DNA from: Isoetes taiwanensis
Taxonomy: Eukaryota; Streptophyta; Lycopodiopsida; Isoetales; Isoetaceae
Length of the DNA stretch: 64,000 bases
Direction of reading: 5' to 3'
NCBI GenBank assembly: GCA_021234155.1
Contig: JAJEKV010000030.1
Location: 1,498,901-1,562,900, forward strand
Below, piece after piece: positions 20,991 to 32,640 of this stretch. The notes beneath the pieces are model-generated. The model did not search any database. It was not told the origin of the DNA and worked only from the letters and a program-made list of their open reading frames with translations. Positions within the stretch are counted from its first letter, which is position 1; each line of letters starts with the position of its first letter. The position numbers and the translations under genes were made by a program.

Positions 20991-22690
20991 TGCGGGGTTC
21001 AGGCACACCCACATATTTTCCGTCTGTGTAATTGCTCCATGGCAGTTGTTTACGTATAAGGTTAGGAATGTTTCAGGCCTAAACATGAGTTTTATAAGTA
21101 CAGATAGCCGTTGTGTTCCGTGCATGGATAACTTAGTTGTATTCCACCAAATAAAGTGCTTCTATAACCTTTTATAACATCATTCCAAGCTTCTAAGGCA
21201 GAAGCAGGAATCCCAATTGGGATGGCAAGTAGCCTTGTGGTCCTGCCATATGGAAGCACCTTCCAGATGTCCAAGACATAAGAATGGATAGGATTGTCTA
21301 GTGCCCACAAAATGGTGCACCTTTGTTAGCCCACAAGCATCCCTAATGCTAAGGAAACTATATCCAATGATAGTTTAACATTGTGAATATTCGCAGCCTC
21401 ACTCATATGGACTTGAGAACCATTAGTCATTGGATAACTTTAAATGATGCCATCTTGGAGAAAAGTTGGGATATCTTAGCCACAATTATGATGTCTATAA
21501 AGGGGTTTACAGCTATTTCTAACAAGATTTCACTACCAATAACTTGGAGCTATTGCCATGAGAGAGATTCTGTAAGTGTTGTCAGCTACAAATTAAAACT
21601 AGTTACTGAATATTTTGAAGCTGCATTTATTATTGAACCTGCTTGAGATTAAAGTTGCAAAAAACTTTACCCTTCAAAGTAGATACGTACAATACCTTAA
21701 AGTTTCTTCAATCCAACTTTGTTAAGCTGCAAGTCAGACACTCCTATGCACCTCATGATGAAGACGAACATCAGCTTAACAGGCAAAATGTAGATTGGCA
21801 GTGAAGTTTGGCCATCCTTCTCTTACCATAACCAAAAATTTAAAGATTCATAGAATGAGGCGAGTACATCCACATGAATCATATCAAACCTCGGCGTACA
21901 CTAACACTATGCAATGTTCACAATTCAAAAGCATGCTCACCCATCGCTCGCATCACCATCCATTGACTTAATTTTGCTCTGCAATAATAAAGAACAAGGA
22001 TAAAATGACCTTCCGAAGGCAGATCTAGGGTCATACTCCCACCATGCAAATCAATAAAGCTGTATATACTGGACATTCATAGCCGCGTTAACCGATACAA
22101 AATTGAAGGCATATGAGAGATGTATATAGGATGATAGCCGTAAGATGAGAAAACCTGCTATGGACATTGGATAAAAAGAAGGAAATGGAACAAGGAACAG
22201 AGATCTTGACCTCCATAAGAATATTGACTTGCAACAGCAGGTTTAGGTTTAGGTCGGTTAGTGGGAGCATCGGGGCATATACCCAGTATATTCCCACATA
22301 TCAACACGAGCATAGGTCGGTTAGTGGGAACATCCGGGGTTGACTACCGACAACCCAAACTGCTAAATATAATAATAGGCCAAAATGCCATGGTTCATGT
22401 CCATGGACAAAATTCATGTCCATGGAAAGAAAATAGAAAGGCTATGTTGCGAAATTCCGCGGAAGTGCTGTAAGCCCGGAGATTTAGCTGTTTACTGTAG
22501 AAAGGCAAGGAGATTTTTCTGCTAGCTTGTTGGATCGTATTTATTTTTAAAGGCATTTGGGTTTCGCTTCGGTTTCTGATCGCCTTTTTTTTTGTTTCTG
22601 ATCGCCTTTTCATAAATCGTTACCTTAATAGCTAATTGCCTTTATAGCAAATGGGAGATTGGGAAAAAAGGTTAAGGAAGCCTTTTTTTT
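20991..22690. other. No gene seen upstream of the E4 gene
   Basis: AT-rich. A short direct repeat, ggtcggttagtgggancatc, occurs at about 22253 and 22316. Inverted pieces (gtccatggacaaaattcatgtccatgg, split across two palindromes) lie near 22399-22426. No ORF is convincing. Confidence 0.35.
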
Positions 22691-22693
22691 CCC

Positions 22694-22700
22694 TTATATA
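22694..22700 (+). promoter_or_regulatory. TATA-like box of the E4 gene
   Basis: TTATATA lies 39-45 bp before the ATG at 22739. If it is the real TATA box, transcription would start close to the ATG and skip the out-of-frame ATG at 22711. With a longer leader, that ATG would open a 23-codon overlapping upstream ORF. Confidence 0.35.
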
Positions 22701-22738
22701 CACACCTCAGATGCCGATTCTACACATCGGTGAAGAAG

Positions 22739-25651
22739 ATGCAGATGACAATAGAGGAGACGGTGGACTTGGTATCACGTAGAATTTTTCAAGTGACACT
22801 TATGCCTCCATCTTTATATGAGCAGAATTTAGTCTATCTAGAAGTCCTAGCATATGAGTTGAATGCAGAAGGTCGCCCTCTTCTTATCACTACAGATTTG
22901 CTAGGTAGATTGTTGATAGAAAGGTTTAAATTTTGTTCCAAGTTTGATAAACCTTTGGAGTATCTAGTTGCATGTTATAAACGTGCAGTAGAAGAGCACT
23001 ACAGGTGTGCATTGGAGTCACAAAATGTGAAGAAAATGAGGATTGAAATATTGGAGCTCTTTAGCGAGGCTAAGAAATTGGCATTGATATGTGCAGAACA
23101 GATTTTTCGCGATCCTGGATTGTTTTCCCAGTATGAACATCCATCTCTACTGCATGTAGTTCTAAACACAGCAGATCCAGGTTTTCAAGACGCAGTTATT
23201 CCTCCAGAATTTCTGGATCACATGTTCAATCATCTTGATAGGAGAACGTTAGACACATTCTTTCAAGATTTTAGGGCGCTTGTGTGCATTATTCCCTTCT
23301 TTCACCAATTCCAAAAGCCACTTAATGCTTTGGGAATGTTGGTTTCATCATGTCCATTGGCTGCAAAGATTCTTGTACATCACTCAACATGGCATCCAAA
23401 GGGAAACCATGTCAATGGAAGGGACTTAGAAAATTTAACATTTTTAGGTGCATTTTTTCGCATCAATGTCATTCCAAATTCAGATGCTTCAACTTATGGT
23501 CAGGATATGCCATCTAAGAGTACTATACAGGCCACCATGCAGCAGTTATACGATGGTTTGCATAAAGTCTTGCTAGCTTTGCTGGATAGTCCAGAGACTC
23601 AAGAGCATGTTTTGGAATTACTAGCTGACATTGTTGAGAAGAATGCATCTCGGGCGCGCACAAGGGTAGATTTTTCAATAAATGCAAGCACAGGAATGTT
23701 TGTTACTTTGAGTGTTGTCATGCTCAAGTTATGCAAAACGTTTTCGAGGCGACCAGGTTTCAAAATGGTTATAGGTGACCTCAATTATGTGTTAAGGAAT
23801 GGACGTGTTAATTTTACTAACTTAACTGCCATTCATGCAACCTCTGAGGAGCAAGCTGAATGGGTTGACAAGCAGTGCGCTCAAATGTATAGCAAAGAAG
23901 GGTTCGCGCAAGATCAGCTACGGTATGAGCAAGATAAAATCTATGGACTCCAATCAAAAGATTCATCACCTCTTCATTTTTCAGAATATGATGCCTTATT
24001 TGGTTCCTATGAAGCTTTACCTACATCTTCTGCTTATTCACTTGATTGTGAATGTTTTTTTCTTGCTGCACGGGTGCTTCATTTAGGCCTTCTTCAAGCA
24101 TTGTATGAGCTCAAGGAACTTGAACGAAAAATTGTACGCTCGAAGGCTTCTTTAAATAAGCTTAAAGCATTAAGGGAGTTTGGACAATTCCATGAATTGA
24201 ATGAAGCAATTTTGAAATCAGAGGCCACTATAGAGAAAATGATGCTAGATAAGTATTGCTATGAAGCGCAGCTAAAGGATACAGGTATATTGAGGCTAGG
24301 AATGACCTATTATGAGTTGATGTTTGAGTGGTTTGTGTCTCCCTTTGGTGGATTCCGAGACACCCTTCCAGCAAGTTGCCCAATGCAGTTCGCTTCTATT
24401 CCAGAACATTTTGTTGAAGATGCAATGGATTTTCTTACATTTACTGCAAGTGTTCCGAATGCCATGCATGGAATCATGCCCAATAATTCCATGAGTTTTA
24501 TTGTGATGTTTATTTGGAGTCCTCACTATGTGAAAAATCCGTACCTAAGGGCAAAAATGGTTAAAGTTCTTAATGCTTGGATGCTATTAGAAATCAATAA
24601 TCCAAGATTAGCAAGTCCAATGTTTGGAGAACATCATCTAGCAAGGCGCCTTCTTGTTCCCAATCTTCTAAGGTTGTATGTCGACATCGAATGTGCAGGA
24701 AATGGAAATGACAAATATGTCATTAAGATTAAACATGAAATTTGTGAGTTACTAAAGTATTTGTGGACAATGCCTAGCCATCAAGAGACATGGAAGAGCT
24801 TTGCGCTTAGGGAGAAAAATAGATTTTATTTGAAATTTTTGAATCTGCTCATCAATGACATTACTTTTTTGTTGGATACAAGCTTCCAACATATACGAAT
24901 GTTAAAAGAAGTGGAAGTCCTTCAAATAGAGGGAACGATGCAGATAGTTAAGCAAGCTAAGCAAGTTAAACAGGTTGCAAGGACTTACATGACATCGGCT
25001 AATCAATGTGTTAAGATGCTATGCTATACCACATTGGAAATAACTTCTTCCTTGCTCGTGCCAGAAATGGTAGGAAAGGTTGCTTCTATGCTCAATTATT
25101 TTCTGTTGCAACTTGTTTGCAAGAGTGAAGAATTGAACATAAAACAACCAAATGAATGCGGATTCAACCCACAACTATTACTGGTTCAGGTTGCACAAAT
25201 CTATGTAAACATTGCAAGTGGGGATAGACATGGAATTTTTGCAAAGGCCATTTGTACTGACAATATGTCGTATAGGGATGAATTGATTTCAAAGGCAATT
25301 GTGTTGCTAAGGAGCAAAGGACATGAAAACTCATCCATAAACAAGTTTGAAGATCTTGGAAGAAAGGTTGCCATCGCTGCAGATAAAGCTCTTGTTGAAG
25401 AGGCCATGTTAGGAGAAATACCAGATGAGTTCCTTGATCCAATACAATGCACTTTGATGATAGATCCTGTTATCTTGCCATCTTCGAAGGCAACTATTGA
25501 CAGAACAACCATCCAAAGGCACCTTTTAAGTGACCAAACAGATCCATTCAATCGTTCTCTTCTTACTCCAGATATGCTTATTCCTAATGTACAATTGAAA
25601 GCTATGATTGACGAGTTTCTTCAAAGTAGCACGAAAAAGAGGAAGAGGTAA
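22739..25651 (+). CDS. UFD2-type E4 ubiquitin ligase with C-terminal U-box, single exon
   Basis: An intact 970-residue ORF. I chose ATG 22739 because the preceding codons from 22730 begin with GTG. The protein matches plant UFD2/E4 (Arabidopsis PUB1 type, about 1040 aa) along its length: NASRARTRV near residue 300, a PEHFVEDAMDFL motif near 555, NPYLRAKMVKVLNAWM near 600, and a U-box at about 890-965 (DEFLDPI, DPVILPSS, DRTTIQRHLLS, DPFNRSLLTPDMLIPN). The end, KKRKR, may be a nuclear signal. E4 enzymes extend ubiquitin chains on substrates together with E1, E2 and Cdc48/p97. Plant UFD2 genes normally contain introns, so a single exon here suggests a retrogene. I see no poly(A) tail or target repeats, and the intact frame argues for selection. 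It is shorter than PUB1, mostly in the variable region before the core. Confidence 0.93.
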   Translation: MQMTIEETVDLVSRRIFQVTLMPPSLYEQNLVYLEVLAYELNAEGRPLLITTDLLGRLLIERFKFCSKFDKPLEYLVACYKRAVEEHYRCALESQNVKKMRIEILELFSEAKKLALICAEQIFRDPGLFSQYEHPSLLHVVLNTADPGFQDAVIPPEFLDHMFNHLDRRTLDTFFQDFRALVCIIPFFHQFQKPLNALGMLVSSCPLAAKILVHHSTWHPKGNHVNGRDLENLTFLGAFFRINVIPNSDASTYGQDMPSKSTIQATMQQLYDGLHKVLLALLDSPETQEHVLELLADIVEKNASRARTRVDFSINASTGMFVTLSVVMLKLCKTFSRRPGFKMVIGDLNYVLRNGRVNFTNLTAIHATSEEQAEWVDKQCAQMYSKEGFAQDQLRYEQDKIYGLQSKDSSPLHFSEYDALFGSYEALPTSSAYSLDCECFFLAARVLHLGLLQALYELKELERKIVRSKASLNKLKALREFGQFHELNEAILKSEATIEKMMLDKYCYEAQLKDTGILRLGMTYYELMFEWFVSPFGGFRDTLPASCPMQFASIPEHFVEDAMDFLTFTASVPNAMHGIMPNNSMSFIVMFIWSPHYVKNPYLRAKMVKVLNAWMLLEINNPRLASPMFGEHHLARRLLVPNLLRLYVDIECAGNGNDKYVIKIKHEICELLKYLWTMPSHQETWKSFALREKNRFYLKFLNLLINDITFLLDTSFQHIRMLKEVEVLQIEGTMQIVKQAKQVKQVARTYMTSANQCVKMLCYTTLEITSSLLVPEMVGKVASMLNYFLLQLVCKSEELNIKQPNECGFNPQLLLVQVAQIYVNIASGDRHGIFAKAICTDNMSYRDELISKAIVLLRSKGHENSSINKFEDLGRKVAIAADKALVEEAMLGEIPDEFLDPIQCTLMIDPVILPSSKATIDRTTIQRHLLSDQTDPFNRSLLTPDMLIPNVQLKAMIDEFLQSSTKKRKR

Positions 25652-25870
25652 ATGTAAATGAGGAGGAAGAAGCAAGAAAAAGAAAAAACATGTAAATTTA
25701 TCTTGTACATTGTGTTGTAAAATTCAAATTTGATATTTGTGAATGCATGAAGCGTTTTCTTTTTCTTTCTTATGGTATCTAGGAGGTGGTCTTCCTATAA
25801 AGCATCATTGAAATATGTTTTATTTATTTAGGATTTTTGGGTTGACCTTAGAGGGCGAACCCTCGCTCAT
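25652..25870. other. 3' flank of the E4 gene
   Basis: An A-rich, purine-rich stretch follows the stop (aagaaaaagaaaaaacatg), with no clear AATAAA signal. The A-rich part could be the decayed tail of a retrocopy. Confidence 0.35.
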
Positions 25871-25954
25871 GTGGGTTTCCGACATATTCTAAGTATATGC
25901 TGTGGGTTTCCGACATATTCTAAGTATATGCTGAAATATGCCTAGAATATGTCG
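25871..25954. repeat. 31-bp tandem duplication and 12-bp stem hairpin
   Basis: A 31-bp unit starting GTGGGTTTCCGAC is present twice (25871-25901, 25902-25932). The second copy pairs with 25943-25954: CGACATATTCTA with TAGAATATGTCG, loop 20 bases. Role unknown. Confidence 0.85.
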
Positions 25955-27117
25955 AAACTGGCGGTCGCTGTGTAACCCGCACCGCCATAATTTGAGGAGA
26001 GCTAGATGTGCCATAGTTTGAGGAGAGCTAGATGCAATAGTCAAACCAGAATCGTAATTTCAAGAGCTTTGCAGAAGCGCCAACCTTTCCAGCCTTGAAA
26101 AGAGTTGGGAACATTTTGAAATGTGATTTCACATTAAAGAGGCCGCAGATTTTGAATCTAGGAAAGCCTTTGTGTATAGATGAAAAGACTGGTTTTTATG
26201 CAATGTTTTCTTTTCTCTTCCTATGCATATCCAAAATCTATATTGGGATTAGAGGAGGACATGGTCCTGGACGTGCCTCTATCTCAAACGGGCACTACGA
26301 GCAGTCGTTATTTCCAGTACAACCGGTTGGATAGCCACTGCTTTCACGCTGATGAGACACTTCAGTGACACCATCTTGGTCTTTTTAATTTAGTGGCCAA
26401 TCTTTGTAAATGTTAAAGAGTTTCGTCTGCCGTTAAGAAGATAGTAGAGGCTAGATGCATGAGGCTTCTTATTTTGCATTTGCATTTAAGGGTGCAAAAG
26501 GACGTTATAGAGAAAGCTGGGCATTCTGGAATGACCGAGATTGCCATATGCTAGAGCATCAAAGGCATCTAGGATGTCTGCAATCACTTGTTGAACAAAG
26601 GAACAATGTATTGCTTATATTTGCACTGGTGCTTCAGATGAAGCTCAATCTTCTCACAAGGACAGGCTCCCATTGGTTTCTTAATGTGTCATATAGTCAA
26701 TTTCTGTGAAGGAAAAACTAGCTCTATTTTCATAGTTTGCCTGATCCAAAATTATCTCTGAGCCAAAACATACCTGAGGAGTGCAAATTCCTTTGGTCAT
26801 TACTTCTATATTATTTGTTTGGATTGGAGAGCTATTGATGGGTAATGAAATTACGGGATTGGCCATGATGCTGTATTTTCACAGTTTGCCTGATTCATGT
26901 GAAGAAACATTTCTGAGCCAATGCACACCGGAGATGTGGGGACTTATTTAATTTTTGTTTGATGTTTCTATCTTATTTTCTTCTTGATTGGAGTTGATTT
27001 TAAATAACGAGTTATTGATATAATTCTTTGAGGGTTTGTCCAAGAAAAATCAGTTCTGAGCTAAGATATAGCTGAAAGATAATTGGTTTATTGCTTTTAT
27101 TAATTTGTTCTTGATTC

Positions 27118-27345
27118 AAGGCCAACTATTCATTTTGTTGATGAAATATATGACCATGGTCGAATCCTGGCTCAACGTGTTGTTTCAGTTTCAGCAGATG
27201 ATACATTGAATGCACTTCCAACGAGAGTTCTTGAACAGGTGGCATTTTTAATCCTTTTAGAAAATCTTGTTCTTTGATACTTATTGTCCTTGGGTCTTGA
27301 GTAGATATAGTACTTCATTTTTGTAGGAACATGTAGTTTATGTAT
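27118..27345 (+). pseudogene. PurN (glycinamide ribonucleotide formyltransferase) exon fragments
   Basis: 27121-27237 reads PTIHFVDEIYDHGRILAQRV, then VSVSADDTLNALPTRVLEQ, a good match to the C-terminal part of plant PurN, which transfers formyl from 10-formyl-THF in purine synthesis. A GT donor follows at 27238. 27329-27345 (after a tgtag acceptor) gives EHVVYV, the next PurN segment, then a stop. No other PurN exon is visible, so this is a fragment. Beta-amylase sequence begins within about 15 bp of the second piece. Confidence 0.65.
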
Positions 27346-27357
27346 AGTTTATGTAGT

Positions 27358-28452
<1,095 letters not shown>

Positions 28453-28956
28453 TGAATTTCGTTTGGCAGTGATCTAATCTTAAGTTGGATATGGCATTGA
28501 GATTGTTATTCGATGTGTCACATGATTGTTGAGAGCTAGATAGAATTTAAGTGGTCCTATCATTCAAGATCATTTAGTAGATGATAAGATCTACACCTCT
28601 TTGGCTGGAAGATTTAAAAACTTTTGAGCTTGCAAGTACAGCCAGAATGCCTTCTGTTCCTATCTTTTGCATTAGGCTAAATTCATCCTTGCATCAAGTG
28701 CTTGGGCTTTGTTTTGGATTTCTTAAAGTTCTCACAATGTTGCCCAGGTCTTGTTACTTATATGATCCATTCAGGAAGCATTTTTTTCCTCTAAATATGT
28801 CAGACATCACTATCCACGTGATTAAATGTGCACTTTCACCTGTAGATGTTGCTTCTATAGTACATCTCTGATTTCTATAAGGACATCGTTCCCTTTTCAG
28901 CCACCAATGACTACTCTCCTTCAAACTGGCCCTCCTGCAACCATCCAATCCTTTTA

Positions 28957-29140
28957 ATCCATCTATACATGATGAATGACCATCCATCCTCTTATTGCAT
29001 TCACGCGTTCATGGCTATCTGTGTTCACTGGCTAGATATCCACTGCTTCACACATCAGCAACCATCCGTCCTTTTTGTCCTTCTATACATGATGAATGAT
29101 CATCCATCCTCTTCTTGCTTTTCACACAATCATGGCGATA
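28957..29140. repeat. Diverged tandem duplication, about 125-bp period
   Basis: TACATGATGAATGA(C/T)CATCC appears at 28966 and 29090 with similar sequence around it (catccgtcctttttgtcc/catccaatccttttaatcc). No gene is supported. Confidence 0.6.
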
Positions 29141-29281
29141 TCCGCTATAATCCTTTTCTATGTTTTTCTGCTCTTCTTGAGGAGCCGGATTCCAACCACT
29201 ATGCAGACAAAAGAAAGGTTTAAAGATGTATTTTACAATCAAGTTCTGAAGATTGCAATATTCTCCTCAAGTTATGCAGCA

Positions 29282-29960
29282 CAAAATGCTAATAGATGCT
29301 ACCCTTGAGGAATTGTTTGATGAAGAATTGCCAACTCTTTGTGTGGCAAGACTAGAGGAACATGAAGGTATGCTTGACTTCATGTTTCTCAAGGGTTCCT
29401 CAAGAAGCAAAAAGACGGGGATATCAATGAAGTAAATACGTTGTTGGCAAATATTAGGTTGCCAAGCCTTCAAGAATTGTTTCATGAAGACCTGCCTACG
29501 CTTTGTGAGGTAAGTCTAGAGGAATATGGGGACATGCTTGAAGGGGACATTGCCGAAGTAGATGGCTTGTTGTCAAAGATAGACTTGCCAGTTGACGAAG
29601 ACTTGCCAACATTTTATGATGCAAAACTACAGCAATCAAGAGCCTCGTCACAAGAAAATGATCATGAAGATATGCCTGGCTTGATTAAGTCAGCAATAAG
29701 AAGCAAAAGGAAGCAAGCAGGGATGATGATGAGACATCTTGTTGGGATAAATTCGATGCCACGTTGATAGGAATAGAAGAACATAGGGATGATGAAGCAG
29801 CAATGCAAGAAGCATCATGTTGCTAAGATGAGTTTGATGGCGTGTTGGCACAAACAGAAGATAGGGATGACGAAGAAGCAACTCAAGAAGTAGCATGCTG
29901 CTGGGATGAGTTTGATGCCATCTTGGCACAGGCAATTGCCAGCTCCTGGCGTGGATTTGT
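29282..29960 (+). pseudogene. Broken acidic repeat ORFs, unknown family
   Basis: Three frames give the same kinds of short repeats. 29305-29435 has EELFDEELPTLCVARLEEH, 29441-29767 has LQELFHEDLPTLCEVSLEEY and later DEDLPTFYDAKL. 29725-29960 has three copies of a CWDEFDA unit with DDEA(T/A)QE linkers, crossed by a TAA. The frame changes near 29410 and 29765. The repeats are acidic and Leu-rich. I cannot name the family. Stops and shifts suggest decay of one former reading frame. Confidence 0.4.
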
Positions 29961-31127
29961 TTTTTCCATGTTGCATGGCATGGCACAATGCTGGTATAGA
30001 GAGATCCAATATGGATTTGTTTTTTTCCATGTTGCATACCATGGAATGTATCCAAGAATTTAAGTTATCATCTTTGTTGAATTGCATGCAAGCTTGAAAA
30101 CGTGGACCATTATTATTTCTTATTTACTCTGATGCTTAGTTCCATGCTTGATGGTTCTTGGATCATCAATCATTTTCTCATCCATTTTTAACATTTGATA
30201 TATTTAACATCAATATTAAGAGCCATGCTTAGCTTGCTTTCGCAGTAGGTAATGCCTTGCTGATTTTGAACTCTGATGCTAAGTAATCTTTAGCAAGCTT
30301 GCTTCTTGACATACTTAATTACCTTAATTACCTTAATTACCAGTGATTTCATAGTAAGGTTGCCCTTTGAATACTTTTTTGCTTGTTTAAGTTCATTTCG
30401 CTCTTGTGTTGTTACTTATTTAGGTAGGAATTGGCAATGAAAATGTTCAAGTATGTGGTACCAGCTATAAGTAGTTTGCTCCATCCATTTGAATACATTT
30501 TCTGCATTACTAACAAATCCACTTTGGCTGCTTTACATCGTTGTGACCCAAATGCCTCAATCGCCCACTGTATCTCCAAACTAAGTGACTTTGAAGCAGT
30601 GTGCAATTACTAAGTTCTGTGTATTCATATCCCATGCCGTATAAAACTTACTCTGTAGACTAGTAGCCTCCAAAGTGGAACCAATTTGAGTTGTTTACAT
30701 TATAGAAGTACAAAGTAAATCCAGGTGTATAGTGTTTTTGCCCTTTTTATGGTGACTTCCAAGAAAATGATGACCTTCAAGAACTATACGAGTTTTGATG
30801 GGCTTTTCTCCATTTTCTTATTTAGCATCCTCATTTGCAACACAATTCTCAATCAGGCTGTATGTCCCTGGCTTATCTTTAGGAGCTCAAGGGTAAGTTG
30901 AAAAGGGAGTTTGATATGTTGGGGTTGTAGTTTACCCTTTCCTAGTAAGTGATTGGATGAGCTTCCTTATCTTTGGGATTCTCAGAATCCTTTATACCCT
31001 GCTATTATTGTCTGAGTATTATATGAGTCTAATTATAGTTAAATCCTTTTCCCTTTTTCCCCCCCATTTTCCAATCTTTTCTTTGTTCCTTTGTGGGAGG
31101 TAAGACTATTTGTCGACTCATTCCAAT
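29961..31127. other. No gene seen
   Basis: Contains a 35-bp near-duplicate (gatttgtttttttccatgttgcat) at 29953 and 30013, but otherwise only AT-rich sequence and chance ORFs. Confidence 0.4.
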
Positions 31128-32640
31128 TGTGATGCTCCCTGAACCTATGCGGTGCTCCCATCATATAAACATGAGAAATTCCCCTCCCATGGCAACTCAA
31201 TCACCAGGAAAAGGCCCTGAGTTGTACTTGGACCACTTGTAATGGCCAAATTCCGGGTGAAGGGCACGGAGGTGTCATTCGTCCCATGCCTTCTATGGGA
31301 TATCCTATATGGCGAAAGCATACGCACATGTAGCACTAGTGACAATACACATAAATAATATGCCACCACGAAGGTAGCATATCCATCATCCATACGAACA
31401 ACAACATATAACACAACATATAAAATGCATCATAAATGAGGGTTCTACCCTGGGCTCAGACTCAAGGGGTCGACTGACATTCAGGGTCTCCGGATAACAA
31501 CAGACGGAATCATGACAATGGCATTGGCTGGCATAGAGACACTTTGCAGATAGACTAACACATGCTATGGCGTGATTGTAGCCTTTCGGAGACATAATCT
31601 CATGGAATCACCCTCTGAGACTACTCCAGTTTGCATCTCCCCGGTCCAATGAGGCAGGAAAGAGACGAATCCCCTCCCAGAGCACAATGATTCTATGGGT
31701 GGCTAGAGGATCATGGCACCACTGGCGCCCATGCATCCGTACCCGACTTACCCCCCAAAATCCATAGGTCAGCTTACCACACCTATCGAGCCCAGAACGT
31801 CCCACTGGGCAGTGCCTGCGACATAGGGAGTGTTAGACCCATACCCGACCCACACGTGGTGACCGACTATAAGCCTAGCACACTATAGGAGCCACAGTAG
31901 CCACGCTCAACAAGGCTCTACCTCCACTTCACCATTATGTCCGTTGTATGGTGCTCAATCTTGGCATAGCAACCACAGCCAGGTGGGTTCTTGTGCAAAG
32001 GCCGGGTTTATTAAGATTTATGGGTTTCTAGATAGAAGCATCTCTATTCCTACTAGCGGTCTCTACCACCCTTATCCCACAAGCACAAGAGGTGCAACAA
32101 AAGAACTACCGTAGATCCACTCATAACTTCAAATAGAGCATCAATAAGAGATTAATCACCCATCTAAACAAACAGGGGTTAATCTCTATATAGAATCTCA
32201 AGCTAACTAAGCCTACTAACCTATATCTTAGCTAGATCCCCATATCTCTTAGGTTCTCCATGCTCTGCTGGTTGAATAGGCTCCTTCTCCAATTGGCCCC
32301 AAATCAAATTGGGGCAAATTAGGGATGAAGCTCCAATTTGGCTGAAGGCAGTTCTTCCTTGCCCAACCGATTTGGACTAGGTGGCAATTTCCTAAACTAA
32401 ACTATTGAAAATTAAATTTTAATTGAATTATGGGTTAACATATGCCTCCTTAAAATTAGAGTTTTGCCCTAATTTCGAATTAGGGTTTGGGGCTAATGCA
32501 AATGGCAAGTTTAACTTGTCCAACCAGTTGGTGCCATGTAATGCCTAGGTCCCCATAATTAATTAACATAGCTAATGCTAATTATTATGCCTAAAATCAA
32601 TTTAATGTACTACTCCATTAAGTCAACACAAAAATGGTGC
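31128..32640 (-). repeat. Diverged LTR of the TGTGACG family, minus strand (left start degraded)
   Basis: The right-hand sequence, read on the minus strand, resembles the first 250 bp of the LTR at 4837: a GGTTGACTTAATG segment, ATTAATTATG-rich part, then GGACAAGTTAAACTTG. The minus-strand end near 31128 is GGAGCATCACA. 31800-31960 resembles 18470-18600 (gtgcacaagag region and gggctaggct). The starting TGTGACG is not recognisable. The adjacent sequence below 31128 does not give a convincing PBS. Confidence 0.6.
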
